Assembly (NCBI GenBank): GCA_944320255.1
Contig: CALUGU010000007.1
Location: 1-52,510 of the forward strand
Reading direction: 5' to 3'
From: an uncultured Prevotella sp.
GTDB taxonomy: Bacteria; Bacteroidota; Bacteroidia; Bacteroidales; Bacteroidaceae
Length of the DNA stretch: 52,510 bases
Shown: in pieces, positions 42,396 to 49,903 of the stretch
Layout: each line of letters opens with the position of its first letter
Numbering within the stretch: the stretch's first letter is position 1
Notes under the pieces: model-generated
The model's database searches: none
Seen by the model: the letters and a program-made list of their open reading frames with translations, nothing else
Told to the model about the DNA's origin: nothing
Translations under genes and position numbers: made by a program

Positions 42396-42600
42396 TCAGG
42401 GCAGTAAAACTTGCGCCCATTCGGGCACGTTTTGCACGTACATCTTTTTCAACTTGCCGTCAACCAGCCTGAATTGCAGCGTCGCGTCTTGGCCGTCTGT
42501 TGAATTGTCGTTACAAGAACTTTTGGGTGACAGAAGTCTTGCCGGAGCCGTTAGGGCCGGCTATCACAATCATTTCAGGCCGTCGTTCACTTCCTTTCAT
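42396..42600 (-). pseudogene. Zeta-toxin-like kinase, internally deleted
   Basis: From ATG 42600 the frame reads a 29-residue N-terminus with a P-loop (IVIAGPNGSGKTSVTQKF) and stops at TAA 42511. Immediately after, in the next frame, comes the normal C-terminus of the same family, beginning [18 protein letters not shown] and ending [10 protein letters not shown] with TGA at 42396. The middle of the gene (about 120-150 residues in intact relatives) is missing, and the junction TTGTAACGACAAT is off by one base. Zeta toxins phosphorylate UDP-N-acetylglucosamine; this copy must be inactive. Its ATG overlaps the end of the intact upstream partner gene. Confidence 0.75.
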
Positions 42601-42802
42601 TGACTATGCTGCTTATTCTTTCAGCCCATACGGCTTGTTTTGCGGCGATATTGCGGCGCATTTGGGCGAAGTGAGCGTCGTCGGCGGCTTTGTTGCTTGT
42701 CCTCGCTTCCTCTGCCACTTCCCTCATAATTTGTGCCAGCATCTCGTCGGTCGGTTCGTTGTCGGGGCTGAAACGGTATTTGTTCAATTCTTGTTCAGAC
42801 AT
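42587..42802 (-). CDS. Partner (putative antitoxin) of a zeta-type toxin
   Basis: A 71-residue, highly charged, mostly helical protein with the block KYRFSPDNEPTDEMLAQIMR followed by EVAEEARTSNKAADDAHFAQ. Proteins of this kind precede zeta-toxin kinases in many Bacteroidetes and are taken to be the antitoxin, although they do not resemble classical epsilon antitoxin. The 3' end overlaps the toxin start by 14 bp. Here the partner is intact but the toxin is deleted, so it is an orphan. Confidence 0.65.
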   Translation of the reverse strand: MSEQELNKYRFSPDNEPTDEMLAQIMREVAEEARTSNKAADDAHFAQMRRNIAAKQAVWAERISSIVNERK

Positions 42803-42827
42803 CGTTATGCCGTTTTGTTCGTACTTG

Positions 42828-42835
42828 CAAATATA
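42828..42835 (-). promoter_or_regulatory. -7 box of the zeta antitoxin gene
   Basis: Reverse strand TATATTTG, 25 bp before the start at 42802. A TTTC lies at the -33 distance. Confidence 0.5.
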
Positions 42836-42900
42836 CTCTTTTTGTGTAAAAGTAGGAAATATAATAGCCTTTTCTTGGCTAAATTTAACGCAAATGACGG

Positions 42901-43050
42901 CCTGCCTGTAACCCGTTGACAGTCAACGCCTTTCCAATATGCCGTCTTTCGCCTCCTGAAAGACGGTCTTTTGCGACGCAAAAGGTGGCCTTTCGCATTG
43001 CAAAAGGCCACCTTTTGGAAAATCAAAAATTAACAATGAAAAATTAAAAA
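42901..43050. repeat. AAAAGACGGC intergenic repeat array, copy E
   Basis: CCTGCCTGTAACCCGTTGAC is followed by GCCGTCTTTCGCC, GAAAGACGGTCTTTTGCG, GCAAAAGGTGGCC and GCAAAAGGCCACCTTTTGG, then A+T-rich AATTAACAATGAAAAATTAA. The units AAAGGTGGCCTTT and AAAGGCCACCTTTT can pair. It sits between the M16 peptidase gene (stop at 43076) and the antitoxin promoter and may end the M16 transcript. Confidence 0.7.
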
Positions 43051-43075
43051 TCTGTCATTGGGTGAAGATAAGACA

Positions 43076-45982
43076 TTAATACCCGAAGATTTCCTCGGTT
43101 GTCAGCCGTTTCACGGGGCCGATTTTCTCCAACGCTTTCATGTCGAGCTGCTTCTCGTCGCCGAGTATCAGGTAGCGGTAAGGCTTCTTGGCCATCGTCT
43201 CCTGCTCGAATTTCGCCACGTCGTCCATCGTCAGCGAGGGCACGGCCTCGTAGATTTTCTTGCTCAGGCTGTAGTCTATGCCAAGACGTTTGGCGTTGAG
43301 GTAGGCGTTGAGGATGCCTTCACGTGTTGTGCGTTCGGTTGCGAGACGCTTCATCAGGGCCTGTTTCGCCAGTCCGAGAGCCTTCTCCGACTGCGGTATC
43401 GTGTCCAAGATGCTGTTGAAAGTGCGGATGCAGTCCATCATCTTGTCGTTCTGCGAGATGATGTAAGTGTACGCGAACTCCGGCTCTCCCTTGTAGCTTG
43501 GCGTGCAATACTCGGCGAACGCGCTGTAGGCAAGGCCGCGGGCTTCGCGCAACTCCTGGAACACCACGGTGTTCATGCCGCCTCCGTAGTACTCGTTGAA
43601 CAGCGAGATGACGGGCTGGTTGGCCGGATTCCACTGCCGTCCGTCGTTGTGGTATTGCACCATATAGATGTTCTTGGCGTCATACGGGGCTATCAGTACC
43701 TCGTTCTGCGGCGTCTGCTGCATCTCGTAATGCCGCCCGGCGGGCGCGTCGGCGAGTTTTTTGGGTGTCTTGTGGTATTTGTCTATGGCGGCGGTAAGCT
43801 CGTCCAAGGCCATCGGACCGTAGTAGAGCACGCTGTGCTTGTAACCCCTGAACGCCTTGATCTTGTCAACCAGCTGCTGTGGAGCCATCTCTTTAAGCTC
43901 TTTTGACGACGGCACGTTGCGCATAGAATTGTATTCGCCGTATATTCCGTATCTTTGAAGTGCCACAAAATTTACCCCTTGGTCGAGCTTGTTGTCAGCG
44001 CGCGACTTCTCTATTACGCCAACATTCTTGGCGTATGCCGCCGTGTCAACCTGCGCGTTGGCAAGAAAATCCTCCATCAGGGCTATCGCTTGGGGCATGT
44101 TCTCGGCCAAGCCGTTCACGTAAATGTTGGTGCCCCTGTCGCCTACGGTTATCCCGTGGCTGCAGGCCAGCGAGTAAAATCTCTGCTTCAGCTGCTCCGC
44201 CGTCATCTTGTCCGTGCCGAGATAGTCGAAGTAACTTGCCGCATAAGGCAGCCACTTGTCGCTCTCCTCGCCGAAGTCGAAGTGGTAGTTGAGCGTGAAA
44301 CGGCCGTTCTCGGTGTTCTTAACGTAAAGTACCGGCAGGCCGTTCTTCGTCGTTGCCTTCGTCAGGTCTTTGTCGAAATCCACGAACTTAGGCTGTATCG
44401 GCTCCACCTTGGAGTCTATCACCTCCTTTACGAACGCGCTTTGCAGGTCGCGGTTGGCCGGTATCGGCGTTATTTCGGGTTTGTCAATCTTCTTCAGAGT
44501 GGTGTCTTCGCCTATTCGTTTGTACACGGTGACGTAGTTGTCGAGGAAATGCCGGCGGGCGAAGTCCACGATTTGCTGTTTCGTTATTCCCGACATACGG
44601 TCTATTTCGCCCACAACGTCGCTCCATTTTTTCTTTGTTATGAAGGCGTCGGCCATCATGTAGGCGCGGTCGTCGTTGCTTTCAAGCGTGCGGTAGTACT
44701 GTAGTTTCTTGTTGTTCACCACGGCTTTGATGAGGCTTTCGTCAAAGTCGCCGCGCTTCAGTTTGTCAATCTCGCCGAGGATGAGGGCTTTCACGTCGTC
44801 AAGAGTTTGTCCCTCTTTCGGGTATCCGATAGCTATCATGGCGGAATATTCGGCCAGCGGCATCGTGACCGCCGTCCCGCCGAGCCACTTCATCTGCTGG
44901 TCGAGGTCGAGATCCATCAGTCCCGCCGTGCCGTTGTGCAGCATGTCGGCCACTACGCTGAGCGTGTCCGTCTGGTAAGAAGCCGACCCGTCGAACTTCC
45001 AACCTAAGTATATGTTCTCCGCTTCCTGGCCTACCACGGTGGTGTCTGCCGGCACGGTGCGGTCGGGAACTGGCGCATATTGCGGTTGCGAAAGGTTGGG
45101 GTTAGGTTGCCACGAGCCGAAATGCTTGTCTATTATGGCTATTACGTCGTCAGGATTGAAGTCTCCGGCCATGCAGATGGCCACGTTGTTGGGTACGTAG
45201 TAACGCTTAAAATAGTTTTTGATGTTTACAATCGACGGATTTTTCAGGTGCTCCTGCGTTCCGATGGTTGTCTGGGTACCGTAAGGATGGCCGGGGAACA
45301 TCAGTTTATTGAACGCATTGAACTGCTTTTCCCGGTCGTTTGCCAGCCCTATGTTGTACTCCTCATACACCGCCTCAAGCTCCGTGTGGAAGCCCCGGAT
45401 CACCATATTCTGGAAACGGTCGGCCTCTATCCGCGCCCAGTTCTCAACCTCGTTGGCCGGTATGTCTTCTACGTAGCACGTCATGTCGTTGCTCGTAAAG
45501 GCGTTGGTTCCTATCGCCCCGATAGCCGACATCAGCTTGTCGTACTCGTTGGGGATGAAATATTTGGCGGCGAGTTGCGACAGACTGTCTATGCCGTGGT
45601 AGTAAGCGCGGCGGGCGAGAGAGTCCTTTATCGTGCGGTAAACCTCGAAACGGTTTTGTATCGAGTCAAGAAGCGGGGCCTCGGCAGCCGCGTTTGTGGT
45701 GCCGAACTGGCGTGTTCCCTTGAACATAAGGTGCTCAAGATAGTGTGCAAGACCTGTCGTTTCGGGCGGGTCGTTGCGGCTTCCCGTGCGCACGGCGATA
45801 TACGTCTGGATGCGCGGTTTCTCCTTGTTTACCGAGAGATACACCGTCAGACCGTTGTCGAGCTTGTATATCCGTGTGGCCGAGAGGTCGCCCGGCACGG
45901 TCTCATACTTGTATTCCTTTGCCGCAAGCGGCAGCGCGATGGCGAGCAGTAATACAAAAAGTGCTGACTTTAGTTTGTCCAT
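43076..45982 (-). CDS. M16-family zinc metallopeptidase
   Basis: A 968-residue exported protease (signal KSALFVLLLAIALPLAA). The first of two M16 halves has the inverted zinc motif HYLEH (His80, Glu83, His84) in TGLAHYLEHLMFKGTRQFGT, with the third ligand in the downstream ELEAVYEEYNIGLAND glutamate. The second half is the non-catalytic partner domain, typical of pitrilysin-like clam-shell enzymes. It contains REARGLAYSAFAEYCTPSYK near its end. It probably degrades peptides in the periplasm. Length and fusion of both halves are normal for the Bacteroidetes form. It follows the DUF4954 gene on the same strand. Confidence 0.92.
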   Translation of the reverse strand: MDKLKSALFVLLLAIALPLAAKEYKYETVPGDLSATRIYKLDNGLTVYLSVNKEKPRIQTYIAVRTGSRNDPPETTGLAHYLEHLMFKGTRQFGTTNAAAEAPLLDSIQNRFEVYRTIKDSLARRAYYHGIDSLSQLAAKYFIPNEYDKLMSAIGAIGTNAFTSNDMTCYVEDIPANEVENWARIEADRFQNMVIRGFHTELEAVYEEYNIGLANDREKQFNAFNKLMFPGHPYGTQTTIGTQEHLKNPSIVNIKNYFKRYYVPNNVAICMAGDFNPDDVIAIIDKHFGSWQPNPNLSQPQYAPVPDRTVPADTTVVGQEAENIYLGWKFDGSASYQTDTLSVVADMLHNGTAGLMDLDLDQQMKWLGGTAVTMPLAEYSAMIAIGYPKEGQTLDDVKALILGEIDKLKRGDFDESLIKAVVNNKKLQYYRTLESNDDRAYMMADAFITKKKWSDVVGEIDRMSGITKQQIVDFARRHFLDNYVTVYKRIGEDTTLKKIDKPEITPIPANRDLQSAFVKEVIDSKVEPIQPKFVDFDKDLTKATTKNGLPVLYVKNTENGRFTLNYHFDFGEESDKWLPYAASYFDYLGTDKMTAEQLKQRFYSLACSHGITVGDRGTNIYVNGLAENMPQAIALMEDFLANAQVDTAAYAKNVGVIEKSRADNKLDQGVNFVALQRYGIYGEYNSMRNVPSSKELKEMAPQQLVDKIKAFRGYKHSVLYYGPMALDELTAAIDKYHKTPKKLADAPAGRHYEMQQTPQNEVLIAPYDAKNIYMVQYHNDGRQWNPANQPVISLFNEYYGGGMNTVVFQELREARGLAYSAFAEYCTPSYKGEPEFAYTYIISQNDKMMDCIRTFNSILDTIPQSEKALGLAKQALMKRLATERTTREGILNAYLNAKRLGIDYSLSKKIYEAVPSLTMDDVAKFEQETMAKKPYRYLILGDEKQLDMKALEKIGPVKRLTTEEIFGY

Positions 45983-46017
45983 TTATAATATATATAAGGT
46001 GTAAATTCTTTGAAAAT

Positions 46018-46075
46018 CTTGTCAACTCGTCCCTGTGAACTCGTCTGCTTGTCTGCTTGTCCTTGTCTGCTTAAA
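46018..46075. repeat. GACAAG-type repeat between DUF4954 and the M16 gene
   Basis: CTTGTCAACTCGTCCCTGTG, then AACTCGTCTGCTTGTCTGCT, then TGTCCTTGTCTGCTT. This is the reverse orientation of the GACAAGCAGACAAG family found at 17100 and 32774. Confidence 0.65.
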
Positions 46076-46077
46076 AC

Positions 46078-47898
46078 TCACGAGAGCTGTTCAAGGAAGT
46101 TGTCGAGCACGGCACGGTCGATGTCTCCCATACGGTATTCCTTCTCGGCGTCCTCGCGTATGCCGTCGAGCCAAGCCTCGTGCGCCGCCTTTCCGCGCTC
46201 CCGCATGGTTGCGAAGTCGTCTTCGGTAAGCTCGTCCTTGCCAAGGTAACGCTTCATCAGGTCGAGAGTGAACGTCCAGAGGTAGTCGCCGTACTTCTCA
46301 TTGTAGGCAGAGAGCATGTCAGTGAGCGACCTTACGCTGTCGATGATGCCGTATTTTATCTTCTCGACGAGCCTTTCCACCTCGGACGCCGGCATCAGCA
46401 GGCCCGACAAGTCGCACCATTCGCCCGCGCCGGAGGCCGTCGCCGTGTCACCGAAATCGTGCGATATGAGCACCTCGCCGATGAACAATTCTATGCCCAT
46501 GGCGTAAAATCCCCGCCCCCGTTGTAACGACCTGTCAGTCAGCTTGTTACCGCCGACCGTGTAAAAAGCCGTCTCTTGGCCTGCGTTTTGCCACAAATCA
46601 GCGAGCAATTCACGGCCTTTCATCATCCCGTTTGCCGTCAACGGGCTTAGCCAGTCATAGTTGATTATGCTTTTCTTGCTTACGTCCATGCGCACGTCGC
46701 GCCGCGGCCACTTGCGTATGTCGCGGTAAAGGCCCGTGGTGGCGATGTTCTTCCCCGGCACGAGGCACGTCTCCCTGCCGTCGCCTATGACGTAAGAGAA
46801 GGGGAACGCCGTGGTGTCCGGATGGCTCTGTATCTTGCCAATGCACACCGAGAAGGCGCCTATCCTTGCCGGCAGCAGCGTGTGCGCGCCGCTGGCCGTC
46901 TTGGAGCCGCGCCCAAGGGTGCCGTAGTGCAGCGGCCCCATCTTGTAGGCATGGTTGCTGAAGTTTGTCGCCGAGCCGGCGTTGTAGAACGATGTCATGC
47001 AGCCTATGAGCAGCGTGCTCTTGTGGTGCGACGCCGAGAAGGGGCCGCAGAAGGCGGCGCACGCCTCGCCGTTGGCCATGTACGTGTTGGCGAAGAACAG
47101 GCTGCTCTCCGCCGTGAAGCCGTTGGTTATCTGGCTTGACTCGCCCACGAAGCAGTTGAACACCTTCGCGCTGTTGAGTATCGAGGAACCGTCGGCGATG
47201 ATGGAGTTCTCGCAGATGACGCCCGAACCTATGTAAACGCTGTCGCCCGGTTCGGCTGCCAGCGTGCAGTCGCTCATGCGGCACGCCCCGTTCACCTCGC
47301 AGTTGTCGCCGATGTTGGTGTTGGTTATCTCGGTGGTGTTCACTATCCGCACGTTGCAGCCTATCGTCCCGCTGTCGGCTTGGCGCGTGGCTATGTCGTC
47401 CCTCACCATGTTGCGTAGCGCGGCTGACAGCTCCTTGTCGCCCGCCCGCTCCACCATCAGGGCGGCGATGTTGCTCGTAAGCCCGCGGAACAGCACCACG
47501 TTGCCGTTGCCGGCCTCGTTGAGCACCGATATGGTGACGCCTTCGCCGAAGGTGGCTTCAGCCGTTGTCTCTATCGTGGCCACGTTGTTTATGTAGCATC
47601 CGTCGCCGATGGAGTAGTTGTTGATGTAGTTCCCTATGTTTTCTATCAGGCAGTTGTCGCCTATCGTGGCGTTGCACAGGGTGACGTTGCGCAGCCCCGT
47701 GTGCATGGCGAAGCCGTTGCCCACCTCTATGTCGCGCTCGAACACGCCGAGCTTCACCGTGCCGTAAAACCTCACGTTCCTGATATACGAGGGGTTGAAG
47801 TATTCGTCAACGCTGACGCACGTCCAGTCTTCGGCTGTGCACCCGTTGTCTTCGAGGGTCATGATTTCGTCGTCGGTAAGTTCTCTGTATTCGTACAT
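46078..47898 (-). CDS. DUF4954 protein with left-handed beta-helix repeats
   Basis: A 606-residue protein whose central part (about residues 60-330) consists of hexapeptide-type turns such as NATIGDNCLIENIG, YSIGDGCYINNVATIE, TNTNIGDNCEVNGACR and NSIIADGSSILNSA. This fold occurs in sugar-nucleotide acyl- and nucleotidyltransferases. KSTLLIGCMTSFYNAGSATN and GTLGRGSKTASGAHTLLPAR are conserved DUF4954 blocks; the C-terminal third is helical (ELTEDDFATMRERGKAAHEA). No catalytic activity is established for the family. It resembles a large glucose-1-phosphate nucleotidyltransferase-like protein lacking an obvious nucleotide loop. It lies between hflX and the M16 gene on the same strand. Confidence 0.85.
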   Translation of the reverse strand: MYEYRELTDDEIMTLEDNGCTAEDWTCVSVDEYFNPSYIRNVRFYGTVKLGVFERDIEVGNGFAMHTGLRNVTLCNATIGDNCLIENIGNYINNYSIGDGCYINNVATIETTAEATFGEGVTISVLNEAGNGNVVLFRGLTSNIAALMVERAGDKELSAALRNMVRDDIATRQADSGTIGCNVRIVNTTEITNTNIGDNCEVNGACRMSDCTLAAEPGDSVYIGSGVICENSIIADGSSILNSAKVFNCFVGESSQITNGFTAESSLFFANTYMANGEACAAFCGPFSASHHKSTLLIGCMTSFYNAGSATNFSNHAYKMGPLHYGTLGRGSKTASGAHTLLPARIGAFSVCIGKIQSHPDTTAFPFSYVIGDGRETCLVPGKNIATTGLYRDIRKWPRRDVRMDVSKKSIINYDWLSPLTANGMMKGRELLADLWQNAGQETAFYTVGGNKLTDRSLQRGRGFYAMGIELFIGEVLISHDFGDTATASGAGEWCDLSGLLMPASEVERLVEKIKYGIIDSVRSLTDMLSAYNEKYGDYLWTFTLDLMKRYLGKDELTEDDFATMRERGKAAHEAWLDGIREDAEKEYRMGDIDRAVLDNFLEQLS

Positions 47899-47925
47899 GG
47901 CTGTAATTGTTAATTTATAATTGTG

Positions 47926-48053
47926 AATTGAGAATTGAAAATTATGATTACTTTTGTTGCTTTACGTACAAACTTGCGGCTGATTGTAACATTCCGCCAT
48001 CTGTTTTTGAATGTTTCAAGGGTAATCATAATTGTCAATTCTACATTCTCAAT
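47926..48053. repeat. A+T-rich inverted repeat between hflX and DUF4954
   Basis: Left arm about 47926-47951 (TTGAGAATTGAAAATTATGA) and right arm about 48022-48053 are imperfect inverted copies ending in ATTATGATTAC/GTAATCATAAT. An inner AACATTC/GAATGTT hairpin sits between them. The right arm runs into the hflX stop codon region. Confidence 0.65.
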
Positions 48054-49308
48054 CCTCCATTTCGGCCTCCGTCGGGTACAGGAAGTCGTTGTACGGGTAT
48101 TTCTGCACGTGCAGTTCGCGCACGGTCTTGTAGATTACGCTGCGCATCTCGTCGATGTTCGTCTTCTCCTTTGCCGAAATGAACAGGCAGTTGTCGTCAA
48201 GTTTCGCCATCCAAGTGCGCTTCAGTTCGTCGAGCGTAACGTTCTCCTTGGTGGCCGGGGTGAGGTCGTCAGGCTCCTTGTCAACCCACGTGTATGCGTC
48301 AATCTTGTTGAAGATTATCATCGAGGGCTTGTCGGCGCAGCCGAGGTCTTTCAGTGTGTTGTTCACCACGTTGATTTGTTCCTCGAAGTCGGGGTGGGAG
48401 ATGTCCACGACGTGTAGCAGCAAGTCGGCCTCGCGCACCTCGTCGAGCGTCGATTTGAACGAGTCAACCAGGTCGGTGGGCAGCTTGCGGATGAAGCCCA
48501 CAGTGTCCGCCAGGAGGAACGGCAGGTTCTCGATTACGACCTTCCTGACGGTCGTGTCGAGCGTGGCGAACAGCTTGTTTTCAGCGAAGACGTCGCTTTT
48601 CGCCAGCAGGTTCATTATCGTTGACTTGCCCACGTTGGTGTAACCCACGAGGGCCACGCGGATGAGCCGCCCGCGGTTCTTGCGCTGCGTGGTCTTCTGC
48701 TTGTCGATTTCGGCCAGGCGTTGCTTCAGCAGCGACATGCGGTTGAGGATTATTCGGCGGTCCATTTCGAGCTGTGTCTCGCCCGGACCGCGCAGTCCCA
48801 CCGAGCCTTTGCCGCCCCCGGAGCCGCTTCCGCCGCCCTGACGCTCAAGGTGGGTCCAGAGCCTTTGCAGGCGCGGCAGCATATAGCGGTACTGCGCCAG
48901 CTCCACTTGCGTCTTGGCGTTGGCCGTCTGCGCGCGCATGGCGAAGATGTCGAGGATAAGCGACGTGCGGTCGAGTATCTTCACCTTCAGCTCGTTCTCT
49001 ATGTTGCGTATCTGCTTGGCTGACAGCTCGTCGTCGAATATCACCATGCCGATTTCCCTCTCGGCGTCCTCCTCGTCCTTGATGTATTGCTTTATTTCTT
49101 CGAGTTTTCCCTTGCCCACGTATGTGGTCTGGTTGGGCCCGTTCACCTTCTGCGTGAACCGCCTTACGGTCACGGCTCCTGCGGTGTCGGCCAAGAACTC
49201 CAGCTCGTCCAAGTATTCCTTGGTCTTGGCCTCGTCTTGTTCCTGCGTTATCAGTCCCACGAGGATGGCCGTCTCGGCCTTGACTTCGGATATGACAAAT
49301 TCTTTCAT
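48049..49308 (-). CDS. hflX: GTPase HflX
   Basis: A 419-residue translational GTPase of the Obg-HflX branch that splits stalled or heat-damaged 70S ribosomes. The N-terminal domain contains TVRRFTQKVNGPNQTTYVGK and the glycine-rich loop GGGSGSGGGKGSVGLRGPGE. The GTPase domain has G1 ALVGYTNVGKST, G3 DTVGFIRKLPTDLVDSFKST and G4 NKIDAY. The C-terminal ribosome-binding extension is short. It has its own well-matched promoter and probably drives the DUF4954 gene as well. Confidence 0.95.
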   Translation of the reverse strand: MKEFVISEVKAETAILVGLITQEQDEAKTKEYLDELEFLADTAGAVTVRRFTQKVNGPNQTTYVGKGKLEEIKQYIKDEEDAEREIGMVIFDDELSAKQIRNIENELKVKILDRTSLILDIFAMRAQTANAKTQVELAQYRYMLPRLQRLWTHLERQGGGSGSGGGKGSVGLRGPGETQLEMDRRIILNRMSLLKQRLAEIDKQKTTQRKNRGRLIRVALVGYTNVGKSTIMNLLAKSDVFAENKLFATLDTTVRKVVIENLPFLLADTVGFIRKLPTDLVDSFKSTLDEVREADLLLHVVDISHPDFEEQINVVNNTLKDLGCADKPSMIIFNKIDAYTWVDKEPDDLTPATKENVTLDELKRTWMAKLDDNCLFISAKEKTNIDEMRSVIYKTVRELHVQKYPYNDFLYPTEAEMED

Positions 49309-49340
49309 CTGCTTGTTTCGCGTGTTATTGTTATATGGTA

Positions 49341-49371
49341 CAAAGTTACATTATTTATATTAAAGGACAAA
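49341..49371 (-). promoter_or_regulatory. hflX promoter
   Basis: Reverse strand TTTG (49368-49371), 19 nt, TAACTTTG (49341-49348): a full match to the Bacteroidetes consensus, 32 bp before the ATG. Confidence 0.75.
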
Positions 49372-49419
49372 GAAAATGGCGGTTTTACACTTTCAGTTTA
49401 ATTCCTTTTTACCATTCGC

Positions 49420-49545
49420 TTTGCCGTTTGCCGTGTTTTGCGTTGCGTTTTGCCGTTAAACGCAGGGCGAAAAGCCGTCTCTTGCAAGGCGATTTGCGGC
49501 AAATCGCAAACCCTCTGGCTGTCAGGCGGTTATGCGCTTGCGACC
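49420..49545. repeat. GCGATTTGCC intergenic repeat array, copy F
   Basis: GCCGTTTGCCGTGTTTTGCG, GCGTTTTGCCGTTAAACGC, GGCGAAAAGCCGTCTCTTGC and GGCGATTTGCGGCAAATCGC, then CTCTGGCTGTCAGGCGGTTA as the inverse of the CTGTAAC/CCTGATTATCAG box seen in copies A and D. The rest of the 49372-49673 stretch holds G+C-rich sequence and no gene. Confidence 0.65.
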
Positions 49546-49673
49546 TGACGCTTGTGAAAACGCCGCGGCGGCCCTGTCCGGCGATGCTTCCGCCGTGACT
49601 GCCCGGCGGCTTTCCGCATGGCGTCAGCCGGTGGCCGGAATGGCGGCTAACCGTCGCCTTCTTATTGATTTCT

Positions 49674-49687
49674 CGTAAACGTTTACG
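49674..49687. promoter_or_regulatory. LacI-family-like operator palindrome
   Basis: CGTAAACGTTTACG is a perfect 14-bp palindrome with the central CG and AAAC/GTTT half-sites typical of LacI/GalR-family operators. It lies 28 bp upstream of the -33 box of the next forward promoter. A second dyad, AAGTTTTT TGATT AAAAACTT, lies between them. No LacI-type gene is in the window. Confidence 0.5.
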
Positions 49688-49715
49688 TAAGTTTTTTGAT
49701 TAAAAAACTTATATT

Positions 49716-49748
49716 TTTGATACAGCTCGGATTTTTTGTCTACTTTTG
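49716..49748 (+). promoter_or_regulatory. Promoter of a candidate small RNA
   Basis: TTTG (49716-49719), 21 nt, TACTTTTG (49741-49748): both boxes match the consensus. The transcript would begin near 49753. Confidence 0.65.
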
Positions 49749-49752
49749 CCAG

Positions 49753-49857
49753 CGTAATTAAAAGGGATTTTCAGAATTACATGCTACATTGATACTAAAG
49801 ACTAAGACATTCAAAAAGTAAGAAATCGCCCTGTCGTGATGACAGGGCGTTTTTTTA
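49753..49857 (+). ncRNA. Candidate small RNA of about 105 nt
   Basis: A short transcription unit with its own promoter (49716-49748) and a classic terminator (49827-49857). It has no ORF longer than a few codons. The A-rich body contains GGGATTTTCAGAATTACATG and is mostly unstructured before the terminator stem, as in many trans-acting small RNAs. It could also be an attenuated leader of the downstream DUF3667 gene, but a separate -7 box (TATATTTG, 49862-49869) after the terminator argues for an independent RNA. Confidence 0.5.
49827..49857 (+). terminator. Terminator of the candidate small RNA
   Basis: CGCCCTGTC (49827-49835), GTGAT loop, GACAGGGCG (49841-49849), then eight T: a textbook intrinsic terminator. 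Confidence 0.92.
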
Positions 49858-49861
49858 TTTG

Positions 49862-49869
49862 TATATTTG
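49862..49869 (+). promoter_or_regulatory. -7 box of the DUF3667 gene
   Basis: TATATTTG, 34 bp before the ATG at 49904. A weaker CATCTTTG follows at 49880; neither has a convincing -33. Confidence 0.45.
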
Positions 49870-49903
49870 CATCTCTTTTCATCTTTGTCAACATTTTCAC
49901 GCT

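Noticed and set aside
49753-49857. Attenuator leader peptide for the DUF3667 gene
   Set aside because: The only ATG in the unit gives a three-codon peptide with no run of regulatory codons, and the downstream gene has its own -7 box.
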